NCBI RefSeq assembly: GCF_001590905.1
Contig: NZ_BCTT01000012.1
Location: 169,379 to 233,378 of the forward strand
Length of the DNA stretch: 64,000 nt
Direction: 5' to 3'
DNA from: Serratia grimesii NBRC 13537
Lineage (GTDB): Bacteria > Pseudomonadota > Gammaproteobacteria > Enterobacterales > Enterobacteriaceae
Shown here piece by piece: positions 9,234-19,886 of this stretch. The translations under genes were made by a program, and so were the position numbers. Positions within the stretch are counted from its first letter, which is position 1. Each line of letters opens with the position of its first letter. The notes under the pieces were generated by a model. It saw nothing but the letters and a program-made list of their open reading frames with translations. It did no database searches and was not told the origin of the DNA.

Positions 9234-11255
9234 GTGAGCCACGCCCCGATCCAAACCGCAGCGTTATCCTGGAATGAACAGGGTACACCTGTTTCGAAAC
9301 AGTTTGATGACGTCTACTTTTCTAATCAGGATGGGCTGGAAGAAACCCGCTACGTATTTCTTAAGGGCAACCACATTCCTCAACGTTTCATCGATCATCC
9401 CCGCCCCCTGTTTCTTGTGGCGGAAACGGGCTTCGGCACCGGGCTTAATTTTTTAACCTTATGGCAGGCTTTTGCCGGCTTCCATGAGGCAGCGCCGAAC
9501 GCCACGTTGCAGCGGCTGCACTTTATCAGTTTTGAAAAATTCCCCTTGTTACAGGCCGACCTCGCCGCTGCACATGCACGCTGGCCGGAGCTGGCAACCT
9601 ATGCCGATGAGCTGCGTGCGCAATGGCCACTGCCGCTACCGGGCTGTCACCGCCTGCTGTTGGCAGAAGGCCGTATTACACTCGACCTGTGGTTCGGTGA
9701 CGTCAACACGTTATTGCCGCACTTCGACCCCAGCATGAACCGCCAAATCGACGCCTGGTTCCTCGACGGCTTTGCACCGGCTAAAAATCCGGACATGTGG
9801 ACGGAACAGCTGTTCGCCGCAATGGCTCGTTTCGCCCGACCTGGCGGCAGTCTTGCTACCTTCACCGCAGCAGGCTTCGTGCGGCGCGGATTGCAACAGG
9901 CCGGATTTGAAGTCATAAAGAGCAAAGGTTTCGGCCAAAAGCGTGAAATGCTGATTGGTAAGCTGCCTGACGATGCACCCGCTATCACGCATCCCTCCCC
10001 TTGGTCACTCCGTCCGGCAGCGGACAGTACCGACGATATTGCGATCATCGGCGGTGGCATTGCCAGCGCGTTAGCCGCCCTTGCGTTGTTACGCCGCGGC
10101 GCGAAGGTTACGCTGTATTGCGCCGATCTTCGGCCCGCCGAGGGAGCTTCCGGCAACCGACAGGGCGCGCTTTATCCATTGTTGAATGGTCGGGGTGACG
10201 CTCTGGAAAACTTTTTCAGTGCTGCTTTCCCCTTTGCCCGCCGCCAGTACGATGCGTTAGTGCAACAAGGTGTGGAATTTGACCATAAGTGGTGTGGTGT
10301 CAGTCAGTTAGCCTTTGACGAGAAGAGTGCCGGAAAAATAGCAAAAATACAGGCGGTCGAATGGCCTCAGGCACTGGCAATGCCAGCCGATCGCGCCACG
10401 CTCAGCACTTTGTGCGGCATCGACAGCGGTTTTGGCGGCATTAACTACCCACAGGGAGGCTGGCTGTGCCCGGCCGAGCTGACACGCAATGCGATTGCGC
10501 TGGCACAATGCCAGGGGCTGGAGTGCCATTATGAGTCTGCGCTCAGTACGCTGACCGCCACTGACACCGGTTGGCAGCTCAGTTTTAGCCAGAATGAAAC
10601 CCGACAGCATGCGACGGTGATTTTGGCCAACGGCCATCGTGTTTCCGAACTGGAACAAGGTGAAGCGCTGCCGGTTTATGCGGTACGCGGTCAAGTCTCC
10701 CATATTCCCACTACCCCAACGCTGAGCGAATTGAAACAGGTGCTGTGTTACGACGGCTATCTGACACCGGTTAATGCTAATAACCATCAGCACTGTATCG
10801 GTGCCAGCTATCAGCGTGGCGAAACCGACATCGAATATCGCGAAGAAGAGCAGCAGGACAACCGCGCTCGCCTGCTACGCTGCCTGCCAGACCAATCCTG
10901 GCCCCGAGAGGTCGATGTCAGCGGTCGCCAGGCCCGTTGCGGCGTACGCAGCGCCACACGCGATCATTTACCGATGATCGGCGCAGTACCGGACTATCAA
11001 GCCACGCTAGCGCAATATCAGGATCTTCAACGTCAACATCAACGCGGTGAAGCTATCGCCAATGCGCCGGTTTATCCAAATCTGTTTGTTATTGGCGCAT
11101 TAGGCTCACGCGGGCTGTGTTCGGCACCGCTGGCGGCGGAAATTTTGGCGGCGCAACTGTTCGGCGAACCCTTGCCGGGCGACGCAGAAATGTTGGCGGC
11201 ATTGAATCCGAACCGAATGTGGGTAAGAAAACTACTGAAGGGACGTGCGGTTTAA
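9234..11255 (+). CDS. mnmC: bifunctional tRNA wobble-uridine enzyme MnmC
   Basis: 673 residues. It completes 5-methylaminomethyl-2-thiouridine at position 34 of certain tRNAs. The N-terminal half is the SAM-dependent methyltransferase MnmC2 ([26 protein letters not shown]). The C-terminal half is the FAD oxidoreductase MnmC1, starting with the dinucleotide motif [19 protein letters not shown] at about residue 270 and ending in [16 protein letters not shown]. The GTG start at 9234 is chosen because it aligns with the E. coli N-terminus; the frame also has a TTG seven codons upstream. It is divergent from fabB. Confidence 0.96.
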   Translation: MSHAPIQTAALSWNEQGTPVSKQFDDVYFSNQDGLEETRYVFLKGNHIPQRFIDHPRPLFLVAETGFGTGLNFLTLWQAFAGFHEAAPNATLQRLHFISFEKFPLLQADLAAAHARWPELATYADELRAQWPLPLPGCHRLLLAEGRITLDLWFGDVNTLLPHFDPSMNRQIDAWFLDGFAPAKNPDMWTEQLFAAMARFARPGGSLATFTAAGFVRRGLQQAGFEVIKSKGFGQKREMLIGKLPDDAPAITHPSPWSLRPAADSTDDIAIIGGGIASALAALALLRRGAKVTLYCADLRPAEGASGNRQGALYPLLNGRGDALENFFSAAFPFARRQYDALVQQGVEFDHKWCGVSQLAFDEKSAGKIAKIQAVEWPQALAMPADRATLSTLCGIDSGFGGINYPQGGWLCPAELTRNAIALAQCQGLECHYESALSTLTATDTGWQLSFSQNETRQHATVILANGHRVSELEQGEALPVYAVRGQVSHIPTTPTLSELKQVLCYDGYLTPVNANNHQHCIGASYQRGETDIEYREEEQQDNRARLLRCLPDQSWPREVDVSGRQARCGVRSATRDHLPMIGAVPDYQATLAQYQDLQRQHQRGEAIANAPVYPNLFVIGALGSRGLCSAPLAAEILAAQLFGEPLPGDAEMLAALNPNRMWVRKLLKGRAV

Positions 11256-11262
11256 TGTCAGT

Positions 11263-11293
11263 TTTACAGGGCGCTGTTATCGCGCCCTGTAAA
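11263..11293. terminator. hairpin between mnmC and yfcL
   Basis: Twelve-base perfect stem TTTACAGGGCGC/GCGCCCTGTAAA with a seven-base loop, between converging genes and only six bases from the yfcL stop. It probably ends both transcripts although the T-tracts are short. Confidence 0.7.
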
Positions 11294-11298
11294 CTGGA

Positions 11299-11580
11299 TC
11301 AGGCCATCGGCAATGCCGTTTGGTACAGGTTTTCCCACATACCGTACACCAACACCTGGTCCGGTGGTGACAGCTCACCGGCAGCGATGGCTTTATGCAG
11401 GCTAGTTTCCACCTGTGCCTTCAGCGCTTCAGCGGTGTGCTCACCCTGTTCTTCCACTTCAGCAACCGCCAGCGTCAGATGACCGCGCAGGTAGCCACCG
11501 GCAAACAGTTCATCATCGCTGGCGTGCTCTACCATGTCATCAATCAGCGCCAAAATGCGCGCTTCGAATTCTGCGATCAT
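11299..11580 (-). CDS. yfcL: YfcL family protein
   Basis: 93 residues, acidic, mostly helical, no signal or membrane segment. It matches the conserved enterobacterial YfcL family ([10 protein letters not shown]..., [14 protein letters not shown] near the end). No biochemical function is established. The ATG at 11580 is preferred over an in-frame TTG one codon earlier because GAGGAAAT lies seven to eight bases before it. It is the last gene of a minus-strand run epmC-yfcL, downstream of yfcA. Confidence 0.9.
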   Translation of the reverse strand: MIAEFEARILALIDDMVEHASDDELFAGGYLRGHLTLAVAEVEEQGEHTAEALKAQVETSLHKAIAAGELSPPDQVLVYGMWENLYQTALPMA

Positions 11581-11611
11581 CAAATTTCCTCATTAAATAA
11601 CAAACTGACGG

Positions 11612-12160
11612 TCAGTTGAGATCTTCCGGATAGGGGAAAAGCTCAGCCGTCAGCGGTGGCGTATTGTAAAACGATTGTAACGCCTGAATAAAGCGCGCAG
11701 GTCTTGTGGGTATTCCCTGCTCCAACAGCAACCGCACCCGCTCGCGAACCTTACGCTGGAAGGCGATGCGGTCCGGTTCGCAGTCACCGTTCAGGTTGTC
11801 GCAACTGACATTGAACGGAAAACCGGCCGCTACGCAGAACATCCATTCCAGCGACTGCGGTTTAATTTCTACCGCTTCGAATTCGCTTTGCGTCTGTGCG
11901 TCGCGCCCGTCCGGGCAATACCAGTAACCGAAATCGACCAGTTTACGGCGTTGTTCACCGGCAATGCACCAGTGTGAGATCTCATGCATACCGCTGGCGT
12001 AATAGCCGTGAGCAAAGACGATACGGTTGTACGGCAATTCGTCGTCGGCCGGCAGATAGATTGGCTCATCGTCACCTTTAACCAACCGGGTATTGTAATC
12101 TTCACTAAAGCACTGATTAAAGATATCAATCAGTTGGGAATATTGGTGTGTATCAGACAT
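11612..12160 (-). CDS. epmC: elongation factor P hydroxylase
   Basis: 182 residues (YfcM). EpmC hydroxylates the beta-lysyl-lysine placed on EF-P by EpmA and EpmB, the last step of this modification. The central HGYYASGMHEISHWCIAG carries the metal-binding histidines and glutamate expected for the non-haem iron fold; FGYWYCPDGRDAQTQSQ-like sequence follows. The frame is open seven codons further upstream, but ATG 12160 aligns with the E. coli start. Its partners epmA and epmB are not in the window. Confidence 0.95.
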   Translation of the reverse strand: MSDTHQYSQLIDIFNQCFSEDYNTRLVKGDDEPIYLPADDELPYNRIVFAHGYYASGMHEISHWCIAGEQRRKLVDFGYWYCPDGRDAQTQSEFEAVEIKPQSLEWMFCVAAGFPFNVSCDNLNGDCEPDRIAFQRKVRERVRLLLEQGIPTRPARFIQALQSFYNTPPLTAELFPYPEDLN

Positions 12161-12222
12161 AAAAGACTCAAATAACCACAAATTTAAAGTGGTAATTATA
12201 CCCTAACCGCGCTTTTGGCATA

Positions 12223-13023
12223 CTATATATGCAACGCCAGCCACTGCTGAATTTCTGTACCGTGATTGTCGTACAACAGCTTACAACTCATCACCAGCGA
12301 AACGATGACGATCATCGGGCGGATCAGCTTTTGCCCACGGGTCATTACCATATGTGCCCCAAGACGGGCACCCAGAACCTGCCCTACCAACATCACCAGA
12401 CCGATACTCCATACCACTTTGCCGCCGATGATAAACAACACCAGACTGCCAAAGTTGGACGTGAAGTTCAGTACCTTGGCGTGGGCGGTCGATTTGGCCA
12501 GGTTAAAACCACACAGCGTCACATACGCCAGCGCGTAAAATGAACCCGCGCCAGGACCAAAAAAGCCATCGTAAAAACCCACGCAGCCACCGGCCACCAG
12601 GCCAAACGGCAAGGCGCTCAAACGGCGCTGCCGATCGTTCTCCCCCAGGCGCGGAGTCAGCAAAAAGTACAAGCCGATGCCGATCACCAGTAAAGGCAAC
12701 ATTTGCCGCAGCAAATCGGCGCGCATGTGTTGCACCAGGATCGCCCCAGCGACAGAACCGATCAGCGCCAACAGGATAGTCAGTTTTTGATCGTTAAGAT
12801 CAACGGCTCGTCGGCGGATGAAGTACAGACTGGCGGATAAGGAACCGCCCACCGACTGTAGCTTGTTGGTTGCCAGCGCCTGCGCCGGGGGTACCCCCAC
12901 CGCCAGCAGTGCCGGCACGGTCAACAGCCCGCCACCGCCGGCAATGGAATCAATAAAGCCCGCCAGCAATGCCACCACAAACAAAACCCCGAGCATCTCG
13001 GGGCCAACGACGAACCAATCCAT
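12223..13023 (-). CDS. yfcA: TSUP family (TauE/SafE) membrane transporter YfcA
   Basis: 266 residues with about eight membrane segments. The TSUP signature is seen twice, as GFIDSIAGGGGLLTVPALL near the N-terminus and GFYDGFFGPGAGSFYALAYV near residue 155, the internal repeat typical of this fold. The family exports sulphite, sulphoacetate and related organosulphur anions; the YfcA substrate is unknown. It sits in the conserved mepA-yfcA-epmC order, 128 bp after mepA and 62 bp before epmC. Confidence 0.92.
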   Translation of the reverse strand: MDWFVVGPEMLGVLFVVALLAGFIDSIAGGGGLLTVPALLAVGVPPAQALATNKLQSVGGSLSASLYFIRRRAVDLNDQKLTILLALIGSVAGAILVQHMRADLLRQMLPLLVIGIGLYFLLTPRLGENDRQRRLSALPFGLVAGGCVGFYDGFFGPGAGSFYALAYVTLCGFNLAKSTAHAKVLNFTSNFGSLVLFIIGGKVVWSIGLVMLVGQVLGARLGAHMVMTRGQKLIRPMIVIVSLVMSCKLLYDNHGTEIQQWLALHI

Positions 13024-13151
13024 TTATATCCCTCTGACTTGAAGCCGCATCTGTGTTGGTTGCACTTACTCACCCGAATCACTTGCTGAGGTAAGCTCAT
13101 CGGGCTTTATTCCCTTACCGCCTTGATGCAACTCCAATTACTTTGGGTCTA

Positions 13152-13979
13152 TTATTCCGCAGCGAAATGGTTATTCAGCAAGGCCTGACAGGTAGGCGGC
13201 AATGGCGGCGGCACCGGTTTACCCGGTTTGGCGCTAGGCTGATGTGGAACGAACCAACTTGCCAGCTCGGCGCCACAGCCGTCACCCGGTGGCGGCGTAT
13301 CCTGTTCTTTGCACTCCAGGCTACCTGCCGGACAACGCAGTCGCACATGCATGTGCGCACGGTGACCGAACCATGGGCGTACCTTGTGCAACCAGTCACG
13401 ATCGGCACCCGCATCTAAACACAGGCGCTGCTTGATCGCCGGGTTGACGAAGATACGCGTCACTTCCTGATCTTGAGCCGCCATTTTGATCAGCGATTCA
13501 ATCTGCGGCTGCCACTGGCGTGCAACAACCTGCTTACCGTCACTGGAAACCAAATCGATCGGCTGCGGCTTCAGAAGTTGCTGTGCACTCCAACGTTGGC
13601 GCGGCAACTGTAACCAGATGTCGACATCAAGCCCAGATTGATGGCTGGCATGACCGCTACTAAAGCGCCCACCAGCCGGCATTGCCATATCGCCGATCAG
13701 TACCGTACCGAGGTTTTTTTGGTTCGCCTTATTGCTCAGACGCTGAATAAACGCCAGCAGATCAGGGTGACCGAAATAACGACGTTGATCGGGTCGCATC
13801 ACCTGATAATCCGGCGAACTCAACGGCAACGGCTGCGCACCGATTATACAACCGTTGGCAAAACCACCCACGGCCTGCGGTGCACCGGCAACCGGGTGAT
13901 CAATTTTCTGCCAAGGCGTCAACGCCATGGCGGAGCTCGATGCCATCAGGGCAACGATGCCCAACATCCAGTTTTTCAT
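13152..13979 (-). CDS. mepA: penicillin-insensitive murein endopeptidase
   Basis: 275 residues with a cleavable signal (cleavage after about ASSSAMA, residue 19). MepA is a periplasmic LAS-type zinc peptidase that cleaves D-Ala-meso-DAP cross-links in peptidoglycan. Metal and catalytic residues are visible in [15 protein letters not shown] (His and Asp ligands) and [15 protein letters not shown]. Cysteines in the mature part are likely disulphide bonded. ATG lies only five bases after the aroC stop, so the two genes are almost certainly cotranscribed as in E. coli. Confidence 0.96.
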   Translation of the reverse strand: MKNWMLGIVALMASSSAMALTPWQKIDHPVAGAPQAVGGFANGCIIGAQPLPLSSPDYQVMRPDQRRYFGHPDLLAFIQRLSNKANQKNLGTVLIGDMAMPAGGRFSSGHASHQSGLDVDIWLQLPRQRWSAQQLLKPQPIDLVSSDGKQVVARQWQPQIESLIKMAAQDQEVTRIFVNPAIKQRLCLDAGADRDWLHKVRPWFGHRAHMHVRLRCPAGSLECKEQDTPPPGDGCGAELASWFVPHQPSAKPGKPVPPPLPPTCQALLNNHFAAE

Positions 13980-13984
13980 GGTGA

Positions 13985-15070
13985 TTACCAGCGTGGAACG
14001 TTAGAAACCACATCACCGTTTTGCGCACGTTGGCGCAACAGGTGATCCATCAGCACAATCGCCATCATCGCTTCGGCAATGGGTACCGCACGGATGCCTA
14101 CGCAAGGATCGTGACGGCCGCGGGTAACCATTTCCACGGCTTCGCCCTGGCGATTGATGGTTCGACCCGGCACCATGATGCTGGAAGTCGGTTTCAGCGC
14201 CAGATGTGCAATCACCGCCTGACCACTGCTGATGCCGCCGAGAATGCCGCCCGCATGGTTGCTCTGGAAACCTTCCGGCGTAATTTCATCGCGGTTTTCG
14301 CTACCACGTTTGGTCACGACGGCGAAGCCATCACCAATTTCTACACCTTTCACCGCATTGATGCTCATTAGCGCATGCGCCAGATCTGCATCGAGGCGGT
14401 CAAAAACTGGCTCGCCGAGGCCGACCGGCACATTTTCGGCAATTACGCTGACTTTGGCGCCAATCGAATCGCCCTCTTTCTTCAGTGCACGCATCAGTTC
14501 GTCCAGCGCTTCCAGCTTATCCGGATCCGGACAGAAGAACGGGTTCTGTTCGACCTGCTCCCAGTCTTTCAGCTCACAAACTACGTCACCGATTTGAGCT
14601 AAATAACCGCGTACCTGCACGCCGAATTTCTGCTGTAAGTATTTCTTGGCAATCGCCCCCGCTGCAACGCGCATTGCGGTTTCACGCGCCGAAGAACGGC
14701 CGCCGCCGCGATAGTCGCGCACACCGTATTTTTGTTCGTAGGTGTAGTCTGCATGTCCCGGACGGAACACGTCTTTGATAGCACCGTAGTCCTGCGAACG
14801 CTGGTCGGTGTTTTCAATCATCAGCCCGATACTGGTGCCGGTAGTCACGCCTTCAAACACACCGGAAAGAATACGCACCTGATCCGGCTCGCGGCGTTGG
14901 GTGGTATAACGCGAGGTGCCCGGACGGCGGCGGTCCAGATCGTGCTGCAAATCAGCTTCAGTAAGCGGAATGCCTGGTGGCACACCGTCTACGATACATC
15001 CCAGCGCCACACCGTGAGATTCACCAAATGTGGTGACGCGGAAAATCTGCCCAATACTGTTTCCTGCCAT
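13985..15070 (-). CDS. aroC: chorismate synthase
   Basis: 361 residues. It converts 5-enolpyruvylshikimate-3-phosphate to chorismate using reduced FMN, the last step of the shikimate pathway. Signatures seen: [18 protein letters not shown] near the N-terminus, [17 protein letters not shown] (flavin and substrate site), and [19 protein letters not shown] near the C-terminus. The ribosome site AAGGAG is six bases before ATG. It lies downstream of prmB and directly upstream of mepA. Confidence 0.98.
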   Translation of the reverse strand: MAGNSIGQIFRVTTFGESHGVALGCIVDGVPPGIPLTEADLQHDLDRRRPGTSRYTTQRREPDQVRILSGVFEGVTTGTSIGLMIENTDQRSQDYGAIKDVFRPGHADYTYEQKYGVRDYRGGGRSSARETAMRVAAGAIAKKYLQQKFGVQVRGYLAQIGDVVCELKDWEQVEQNPFFCPDPDKLEALDELMRALKKEGDSIGAKVSVIAENVPVGLGEPVFDRLDADLAHALMSINAVKGVEIGDGFAVVTKRGSENRDEITPEGFQSNHAGGILGGISSGQAVIAHLALKPTSSIMVPGRTINRQGEAVEMVTRGRHDPCVGIRAVPIAEAMMAIVLMDHLLRQRAQNGDVVSNVPRW

Positions 15071-15103
15071 CGCGGCTCCTTACCCTTAATTATTATCTTT
15101 GTG

Positions 15104-15123
15104 GGGCCCGCCAAAGCAGGCCC
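15104..15123 (-). terminator. hairpin between prmB and aroC
   Basis: On the minus strand GGGCCTGC-TTTG-GCGGGCCC, eight pairs including one wobble. No T-run follows, so it is more likely an attenuating or processing hairpin in a prmB-aroC-mepA transcript than a full terminator. Confidence 0.4.
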
Positions 15124-15132
15124 GAAGAATGC

Positions 15133-16065
15133 TTAGCTGCGGTAGAGGCTGAAGTGATCTTTGCAATCCACCAACTGTTGTTTAGTCAGCATGAACACAC
15201 CGTCACCGCCGTTTTCAAATTCCAGCCAGTTGAACGGAATATCCGGATACTGTTCCATCAGATGTACCATGCTGTTACCCACTTCACAAATCAGCACGCC
15301 GTCGTCGCTCAGGTAATCCGGCGCACAGGCCAGAATGCGGCGCACCAGCTTCAGGCCGTCACTGCCCGCTGCCAGACCCAGCTCAGGTTCAAAGCGGAAT
15401 TCCTGCGGCAGATCGGACATGTCTTCTGCATCGACATACGGTGGGTTGGTGACAATCAGATCGTACTGGATCGCAGGAACGTCGCGGAACAGATCGGAAC
15501 GGATTGGAGTCACTTGCTGTTCAACACCCAACGCCTGAATATTGCGCTCGGTCACTGCCAATACGTCGGCGGAAATGTCTACTGCGTCCACTTCTGCTTC
15601 CGGGAAAGCGTAACCGCAGGCAATGGCGATACAACCGCTGCCGGTACACATGTCGAGAATATGGCTCGGCGGATGTGGGATCAGTGCGCTAAAGCGATCG
15701 TTGATCAGTTCGCCAATCGGGGAACGCGGGACCAGCACACGTTCATCGACATAAAACTCTAGGTCGCAGAACCAGGCTTTGTTGGTCAGATAGGCGACCG
15801 GAATACGCTCGTTGACGCGGCGGATCACGCGCTCAACGATGCGGTGGCGCTCGCTGGAGGTCAAACGTGCGGTGTGCATGTCCTCTGGAATATCCAGTGG
15901 CAGGAACAGGCTTGGCAGCACCAATTGCACCGCTTCGTCCCACGGATTGTCGGTTCCGTGACCATAGTAGATATCGGCGGCATTAAAACGGCTCACCGTC
16001 CAACGCAGCATATCTTGAATGGTGTGCAGTTCATTCACTGCTTCCTCGACGAAAATTTTGTCCAA
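15133..16065 (-). CDS. prmB: ribosomal protein uL3 glutamine methyltransferase
   Basis: 310 residues. PrmB methylates a glutamine of ribosomal protein L3 using SAM and acts in 50S assembly. The SAM site [17 protein letters not shown] and the glutamine-MTase motif [10 protein letters not shown] are clear. The frame extends 22 codons upstream, but TTG at 16065 is chosen: GGAGG lies six to seven bases before it and the protein [13 protein letters not shown] then aligns with the E. coli N-terminus MDKIFVDEAVNEL. Divergent from smrB. Confidence 0.94.
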   Translation of the reverse strand: MDKIFVEEAVNELHTIQDMLRWTVSRFNAADIYYGHGTDNPWDEAVQLVLPSLFLPLDIPEDMHTARLTSSERHRIVERVIRRVNERIPVAYLTNKAWFCDLEFYVDERVLVPRSPIGELINDRFSALIPHPPSHILDMCTGSGCIAIACGYAFPEAEVDAVDISADVLAVTERNIQALGVEQQVTPIRSDLFRDVPAIQYDLIVTNPPYVDAEDMSDLPQEFRFEPELGLAAGSDGLKLVRRILACAPDYLSDDGVLICEVGNSMVHLMEQYPDIPFNWLEFENGGDGVFMLTKQQLVDCKDHFSLYRS

Positions 16066-16235
16066 TTTGCCCTCCGGCAGGCACTGTGATTCATGATTTA
16101 GCCGCATAGTTTGCCATGAAGCCCGCGACAAATCACGCTAACCGCTTGCGCTTTTCATTTTGGCGCGAATTTTGCGTCGACAGATACCCGCGACACGGTA
16201 AACTACCGCGATAAATGATTTCCGGTGAATGAAAA

Positions 16236-16766
16236 ATGAAGAACAAGCACCCTCTGAGCAAAGATGAATTGCAGCTCTTCAGAGAGTCGGTAGTAGACGC
16301 AAAAAAGCTGCGTCAGGACACCATTGTCCACCGTAAACCCAAACCAAAAACCAAACAGATTGCCCCGCAGCGCCTACTACAGGAACAGGTAGACGCCAGT
16401 TATTATTTCTCAGATGAATACCAACCACAGTTGGAAGAGGAAGGCCCAACACGCTATGTGCGCCCAGGCTACAGTGCATTCGAATTGAAGAAACTGCGCC
16501 GTGGCGATTATTCGCCAGAGCTGTTTCTCGATCTGCATGGGCTGACCCAGATGCAAGCCAAGCAGGAGTTGGGGGCGCTGATCGCCGCTTGCAAGCGTGA
16601 ACACGTACACTGTGCCTGTGTCATGCACGGCCACGGCAAGCACATCCTTAAACAACAAACCCCACTGTGGTTGGCGCAGCACCCCGACGTGTTGGTGTTC
16701 CACCAGGCCCCCAAAGAATGGGGCGGTACCGCCGCGATTTTATTGTTGGTCGAACTGGCCGAGTAA
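16236..16766 (+). CDS. smrB: ribosome rescue endonuclease SmrB
   Basis: 176 residues (YfcN). SmrB is recruited to collided ribosomes and cleaves the mRNA between them, starting rescue. The basic, disordered N-terminal extension (about residues 1-90) is the ribosome-contacting part. The C-terminal Smr domain has [15 protein letters not shown] (about 92-106) and the catalytic-loop motif [12 protein letters not shown]. Length and domain order fit the family. It ends at a strong terminator shared with sixA. Confidence 0.95.
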   Translation: MKNKHPLSKDELQLFRESVVDAKKLRQDTIVHRKPKPKTKQIAPQRLLQEQVDASYYFSDEYQPQLEEEGPTRYVRPGYSAFELKKLRRGDYSPELFLDLHGLTQMQAKQELGALIAACKREHVHCACVMHGHGKHILKQQTPLWLAQHPDVLVFHQAPKEWGGTAAILLLVELAE

Positions 16767-16780
16767 ACGGCAGAAATGAC

Positions 16781-16806
16781 AAAGGGCGATGTAAACATCG
16801 CCCTTT
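16781..16806. terminator. terminator between smrB and sixA
   Basis: Eleven-base stem AAAGGGCGATG/CATCGCCCTTT with loop TAAA, followed by CGTTTT on the plus strand. It can serve both converging genes. Confidence 0.85.
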
Positions 16807-16831
16807 CGTTTTGGACCCGGCATGCGGCGCC

Positions 16832-17314
16832 CTACACTTTAGCCATCACCTGCGATGGGCTGACTTGCCATTCGAACTTACCGTAGCTGCCATCTGTCGC
16901 CAGATCAACGTTGGCGATCGCAGAGGTTGCGAACATTGGCGGGCATTCCCCTGGGCAAAGCTCAGCCACCAGGTAACCCACCAGCGGTAAGTGAGAAACG
17001 ATCAACACAGCGTGGATCCCCTGCTGCGCCAGAACCTGCAAATAACTGCCTACCAGACTAGCATCCCCACCCGGCGTCAGTTCAGGCAATACTTCTTCGC
17101 TTGCCGGCAACGTTAAGGCTTCGCGTACCGTAGCCAGCGTCTGTTCTGCCCGCAGATAAGGGCTGACCAGCACTCGTTCAATATCCACAGACTTGGTGTT
17201 TAACCAGGCCGCCATCTGACGTGACTCATCACGGCCACAAACAGTAAGGGGTCTTACCGAATCGCTGGCCGCATCGAGTGCCGCCTCTCCGTGACGCATA
17301 ATCAAAACTTGCAT
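16832..17314 (-). CDS. sixA: phosphohistidine phosphatase SixA
   Basis: 160 residues of the histidine phosphatase branch. The catalytic RHG motif is at residues 7-9 (LIMRHGEA), with a second arginine in SPYLRAEQT and a conserved His in VSHLPLVGYL. In E. coli it removes phosphate from the HPt domain of ArcB and from NPr of the nitrogen PTS. It is a single gene converging on smrB; the 400 bp upstream contain no gene. Confidence 0.94.
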   Translation of the reverse strand: MQVLIMRHGEAALDAASDSVRPLTVCGRDESRQMAAWLNTKSVDIERVLVSPYLRAEQTLATVREALTLPASEEVLPELTPGGDASLVGSYLQVLAQQGIHAVLIVSHLPLVGYLVAELCPGECPPMFATSAIANVDLATDGSYGKFEWQVSPSQVMAKV

Positions 17315-17720
17315 ATTGCACCGCTGTTGTTGACAAAATAACGCTATACAGAAACGCCGAGCGTGCTGTATCGCCGAGTTTTACAACCCTAAAGCAAAAG
17401 CTTTGAAACGATAACGCGCCGTCTCTTTATGGCGGCCGGGCATTTTGCCTGAAAGTTCACGTAAAGAAAACGCTGTTTTTTACATCAATGGCGTCTTGTT
17501 CTGAATTTGACGCTCACATAACAACCAATTCAACGGGTTAAATTTTAACCTACTCATCATGAATTTTATTGATGGCGGCCAGTTTCGCACCGCCATCAGG
17601 TTACGTTACCTCGTCCCTATCTCCCTGTATAGGGTCCGGGATTGCCGGTATGCCAAGGAGTGATAACGATCACAATGCATCCTTGATCCTACTCTAGTAC
17701 AAATCACATCACTGTGCCGC
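17315..17720. other. gene-free interval between sixA and fadJ
   Basis: No supportable reading frame of its own. Seen within it: an interrupted palindrome GGTTAAA-T-TTTAACC at 17536-17550; a hairpin GATGGCGG/CCGCCATC with an 11-base loop at 17571-17597; and CCCTAT/ATAGGG at 17612-17633, which could end fadJ transcription. The sixA promoter must lie at the left end. Confidence 0.5.
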
Positions 17721-19886
17721 TCACGCCCCCAGCGGATAGAAGCGTTCACCCTGCTGCGCCATGCGCTGCAAGCGTTCGCAAGGTGCAAAATATTCACCGT
17801 ACTGACGCTGCAGGTACTCCAGCGTTTTAACCACTTTATCGGCACCAAGCTGATCCATATAGCGGAATGGTCCCCCCAGGAACGGTGGGAAACCAATACC
17901 GAAGACGGCACCAATATCGCCATCACGCGCACTGCGGATTACTCCCTCATCCAAACAACGCGCCGCTTCATTCAGCATCATCATCACGCAACGTTGGGCG
18001 ATAACCGCCTGCTGTAGATGTGATTTCGGTGTAATACCCAATAAAATATACACTGACGTATCGGCACGTTTGTTCCGCTGACGTTGCTGACCTTCACTCG
18101 GATACAGATAAAAACCACGGGCATTTTTGCGCCCTTTGCGCCCGTCTTTCAGCACGGCATCAAAGGCAGCGGGGGCAGAAAATCGCGGTCCCAACTGTTC
18201 AACCAGTACTGGGATGATCTTGGTGCCAACGTCAATGCCGACTTCATCGAGCAGCGTTATCGGACCGACCGGGAAACCAAAGTCTACTAAGGCTTTGTCC
18301 AACGACTCAATCGGCTCGCCCTCCAGCAGACAACGTGCGGCTTCATTTATATAGGGTGCCAAAATGCGGTTAACGTAGAAACCTGCACGATCGGCAACCA
18401 CAATCGCCGTCTTGCCCTGCTTGTGTGCCAGCGCCACAGTGGTGGCAATGGTTTCTTCGCTGGTGGTTGCGTGTGGGATGACTTCAACCAACGGCATTTT
18501 ATCCACCGGGCTGAAATAGTGCAGACCGATAACCTGGTCTGGACGTTGCGCCTTGGCAGCGATCTGACCAATAGGCAGCGATGACGTATTGGAGGCAAAA
18601 ATGGTGTGTGGGGCAGCGTGCTGTTCTATTTCTGCCACCATCTGTTGCTTCAGTGCAAGATCTTCAAATACCGCTTCGATCACCACGTCCACCTGCTCAA
18701 AGCCGGTGTAATCCGTTGAACCGGAGATCAGCATCATCTGTTTTTGCCGCTCTGCCGGACGCATACGTTTGTTACGTACCCTTTTGCTGAGCACATCCCA
18801 ACTGTATTTCAACGCGTGGTTAATACCCGTTTCATTAACGTCTTTAATTCGTACCGGCAGGCCACCACGCGTGGCCGTCACGCAGGCAATTCCGCCCCCC
18901 ATCAAGCCACCACCTAAAATACCGATCCGATGAAGTGCATGAGGCTGCGCATTGCCACCGCGTTCTTTCTTCAATGCAGTGGACGCAAAGAACAGACTGC
19001 GTAATGCCGCCGATTGCGGTGTCATGGCCAGTTCACCAAAGGCCCGGGCTTCGGCTTCATAACCACTGGCGTTGCCGTGATCCAGACCCGTGCGCACCAC
19101 CTGAATGATCCGCTCAGCCGCCGGATAGTTACCGTGAGTTTTCGCCAATGTCTTCTTACGCACGATGCTGAACAGCAAACTCTTGCCCAGTGGGCCATTG
19201 AGCAGACGTTCCTGCCACGGTAAGTCGCGCTTGGTCCGCCAACCCTGCTTAGCCAATTCGATGGCGGTTTGCAACAGAATGGATTGGGGTACAGCATCGT
19301 CAACCAGCCCCATGCGCAGCGCCTGACGCGCCCGAATATGTTTACCGGTCAACATCATATCCAGCGCTTTGCTGGCACCAATTAAGCGTGGCAAACGCTG
19401 AGTGCCCCCCGACCCCGGCAGTAACCCCAGTTGCACTTCCGGCAGGCCAAGCGCGGTTTTATCATCCAGTGAACAGACGCGGCTGTGGCAGGCCAATGCC
19501 AGTTCCAGTCCGCCCCCAAGGCAGGCACCATGAATCGCTGCCACGACCGGAACCTGGAACGCAGCAATCTGCGCCAAGGTGCTTTGCCCTTTTTTCGCCA
19601 ACGCCTCTGCTTCTTTCGCCGTCGTGCATGCGGCAATCATGGTGATGTCCGCACCGGCAATAAACGAATCAGGCTTACCTGAAATAATCACCAGCCCTTC
19701 CAGGGCCGGGTGTTGCTGTGCTCGAATCAATACATCGTTGACCTGATCGATAAACTCCGCCTTCAGCGTATTCACCCGCTCGTCAGGCACATCGATAGTA
19801 ATCACACCAATGTTGTCCGGCCGTAGCGTCAGCTGAAAGGCCGAGGGTTTGGCTCTCTGTTCGTGCAATGCGTTTTCAAAACTCAT
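17721..19886 (-). CDS. fadJ: fatty acid oxidation complex subunit alpha FadJ
   Basis: 721 residues, multifunctional. The N-terminal crotonase domain (about 1-190) carries enoyl-CoA hydratase/isomerase activity, with [16 protein letters not shown] and [20 protein letters not shown]. The 3-hydroxyacyl-CoA dehydrogenase part starts with [15 protein letters not shown] (about 320) and has catalytic [18 protein letters not shown]. FadJ with FadI forms the second beta-oxidation complex, used especially under anaerobic conditions. Its ATG shares the last base of the fadI stop (TAATG), so translation is probably coupled. The FadR site lies before fadI. Confidence 0.97.
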   Translation of the reverse strand: MSFENALHEQRAKPSAFQLTLRPDNIGVITIDVPDERVNTLKAEFIDQVNDVLIRAQQHPALEGLVIISGKPDSFIAGADITMIAACTTAKEAEALAKKGQSTLAQIAAFQVPVVAAIHGACLGGGLELALACHSRVCSLDDKTALGLPEVQLGLLPGSGGTQRLPRLIGASKALDMMLTGKHIRARQALRMGLVDDAVPQSILLQTAIELAKQGWRTKRDLPWQERLLNGPLGKSLLFSIVRKKTLAKTHGNYPAAERIIQVVRTGLDHGNASGYEAEARAFGELAMTPQSAALRSLFFASTALKKERGGNAQPHALHRIGILGGGLMGGGIACVTATRGGLPVRIKDVNETGINHALKYSWDVLSKRVRNKRMRPAERQKQMMLISGSTDYTGFEQVDVVIEAVFEDLALKQQMVAEIEQHAAPHTIFASNTSSLPIGQIAAKAQRPDQVIGLHYFSPVDKMPLVEVIPHATTSEETIATTVALAHKQGKTAIVVADRAGFYVNRILAPYINEAARCLLEGEPIESLDKALVDFGFPVGPITLLDEVGIDVGTKIIPVLVEQLGPRFSAPAAFDAVLKDGRKGRKNARGFYLYPSEGQQRQRNKRADTSVYILLGITPKSHLQQAVIAQRCVMMMLNEAARCLDEGVIRSARDGDIGAVFGIGFPPFLGGPFRYMDQLGADKVVKTLEYLQRQYGEYFAPCERLQRMAQQGERFYPLGA

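Noticed and set aside
17606..17932. 108-codon frame at the end of fadJ
   Set aside because: It overlaps the conserved C-terminus of fadJ in another frame.
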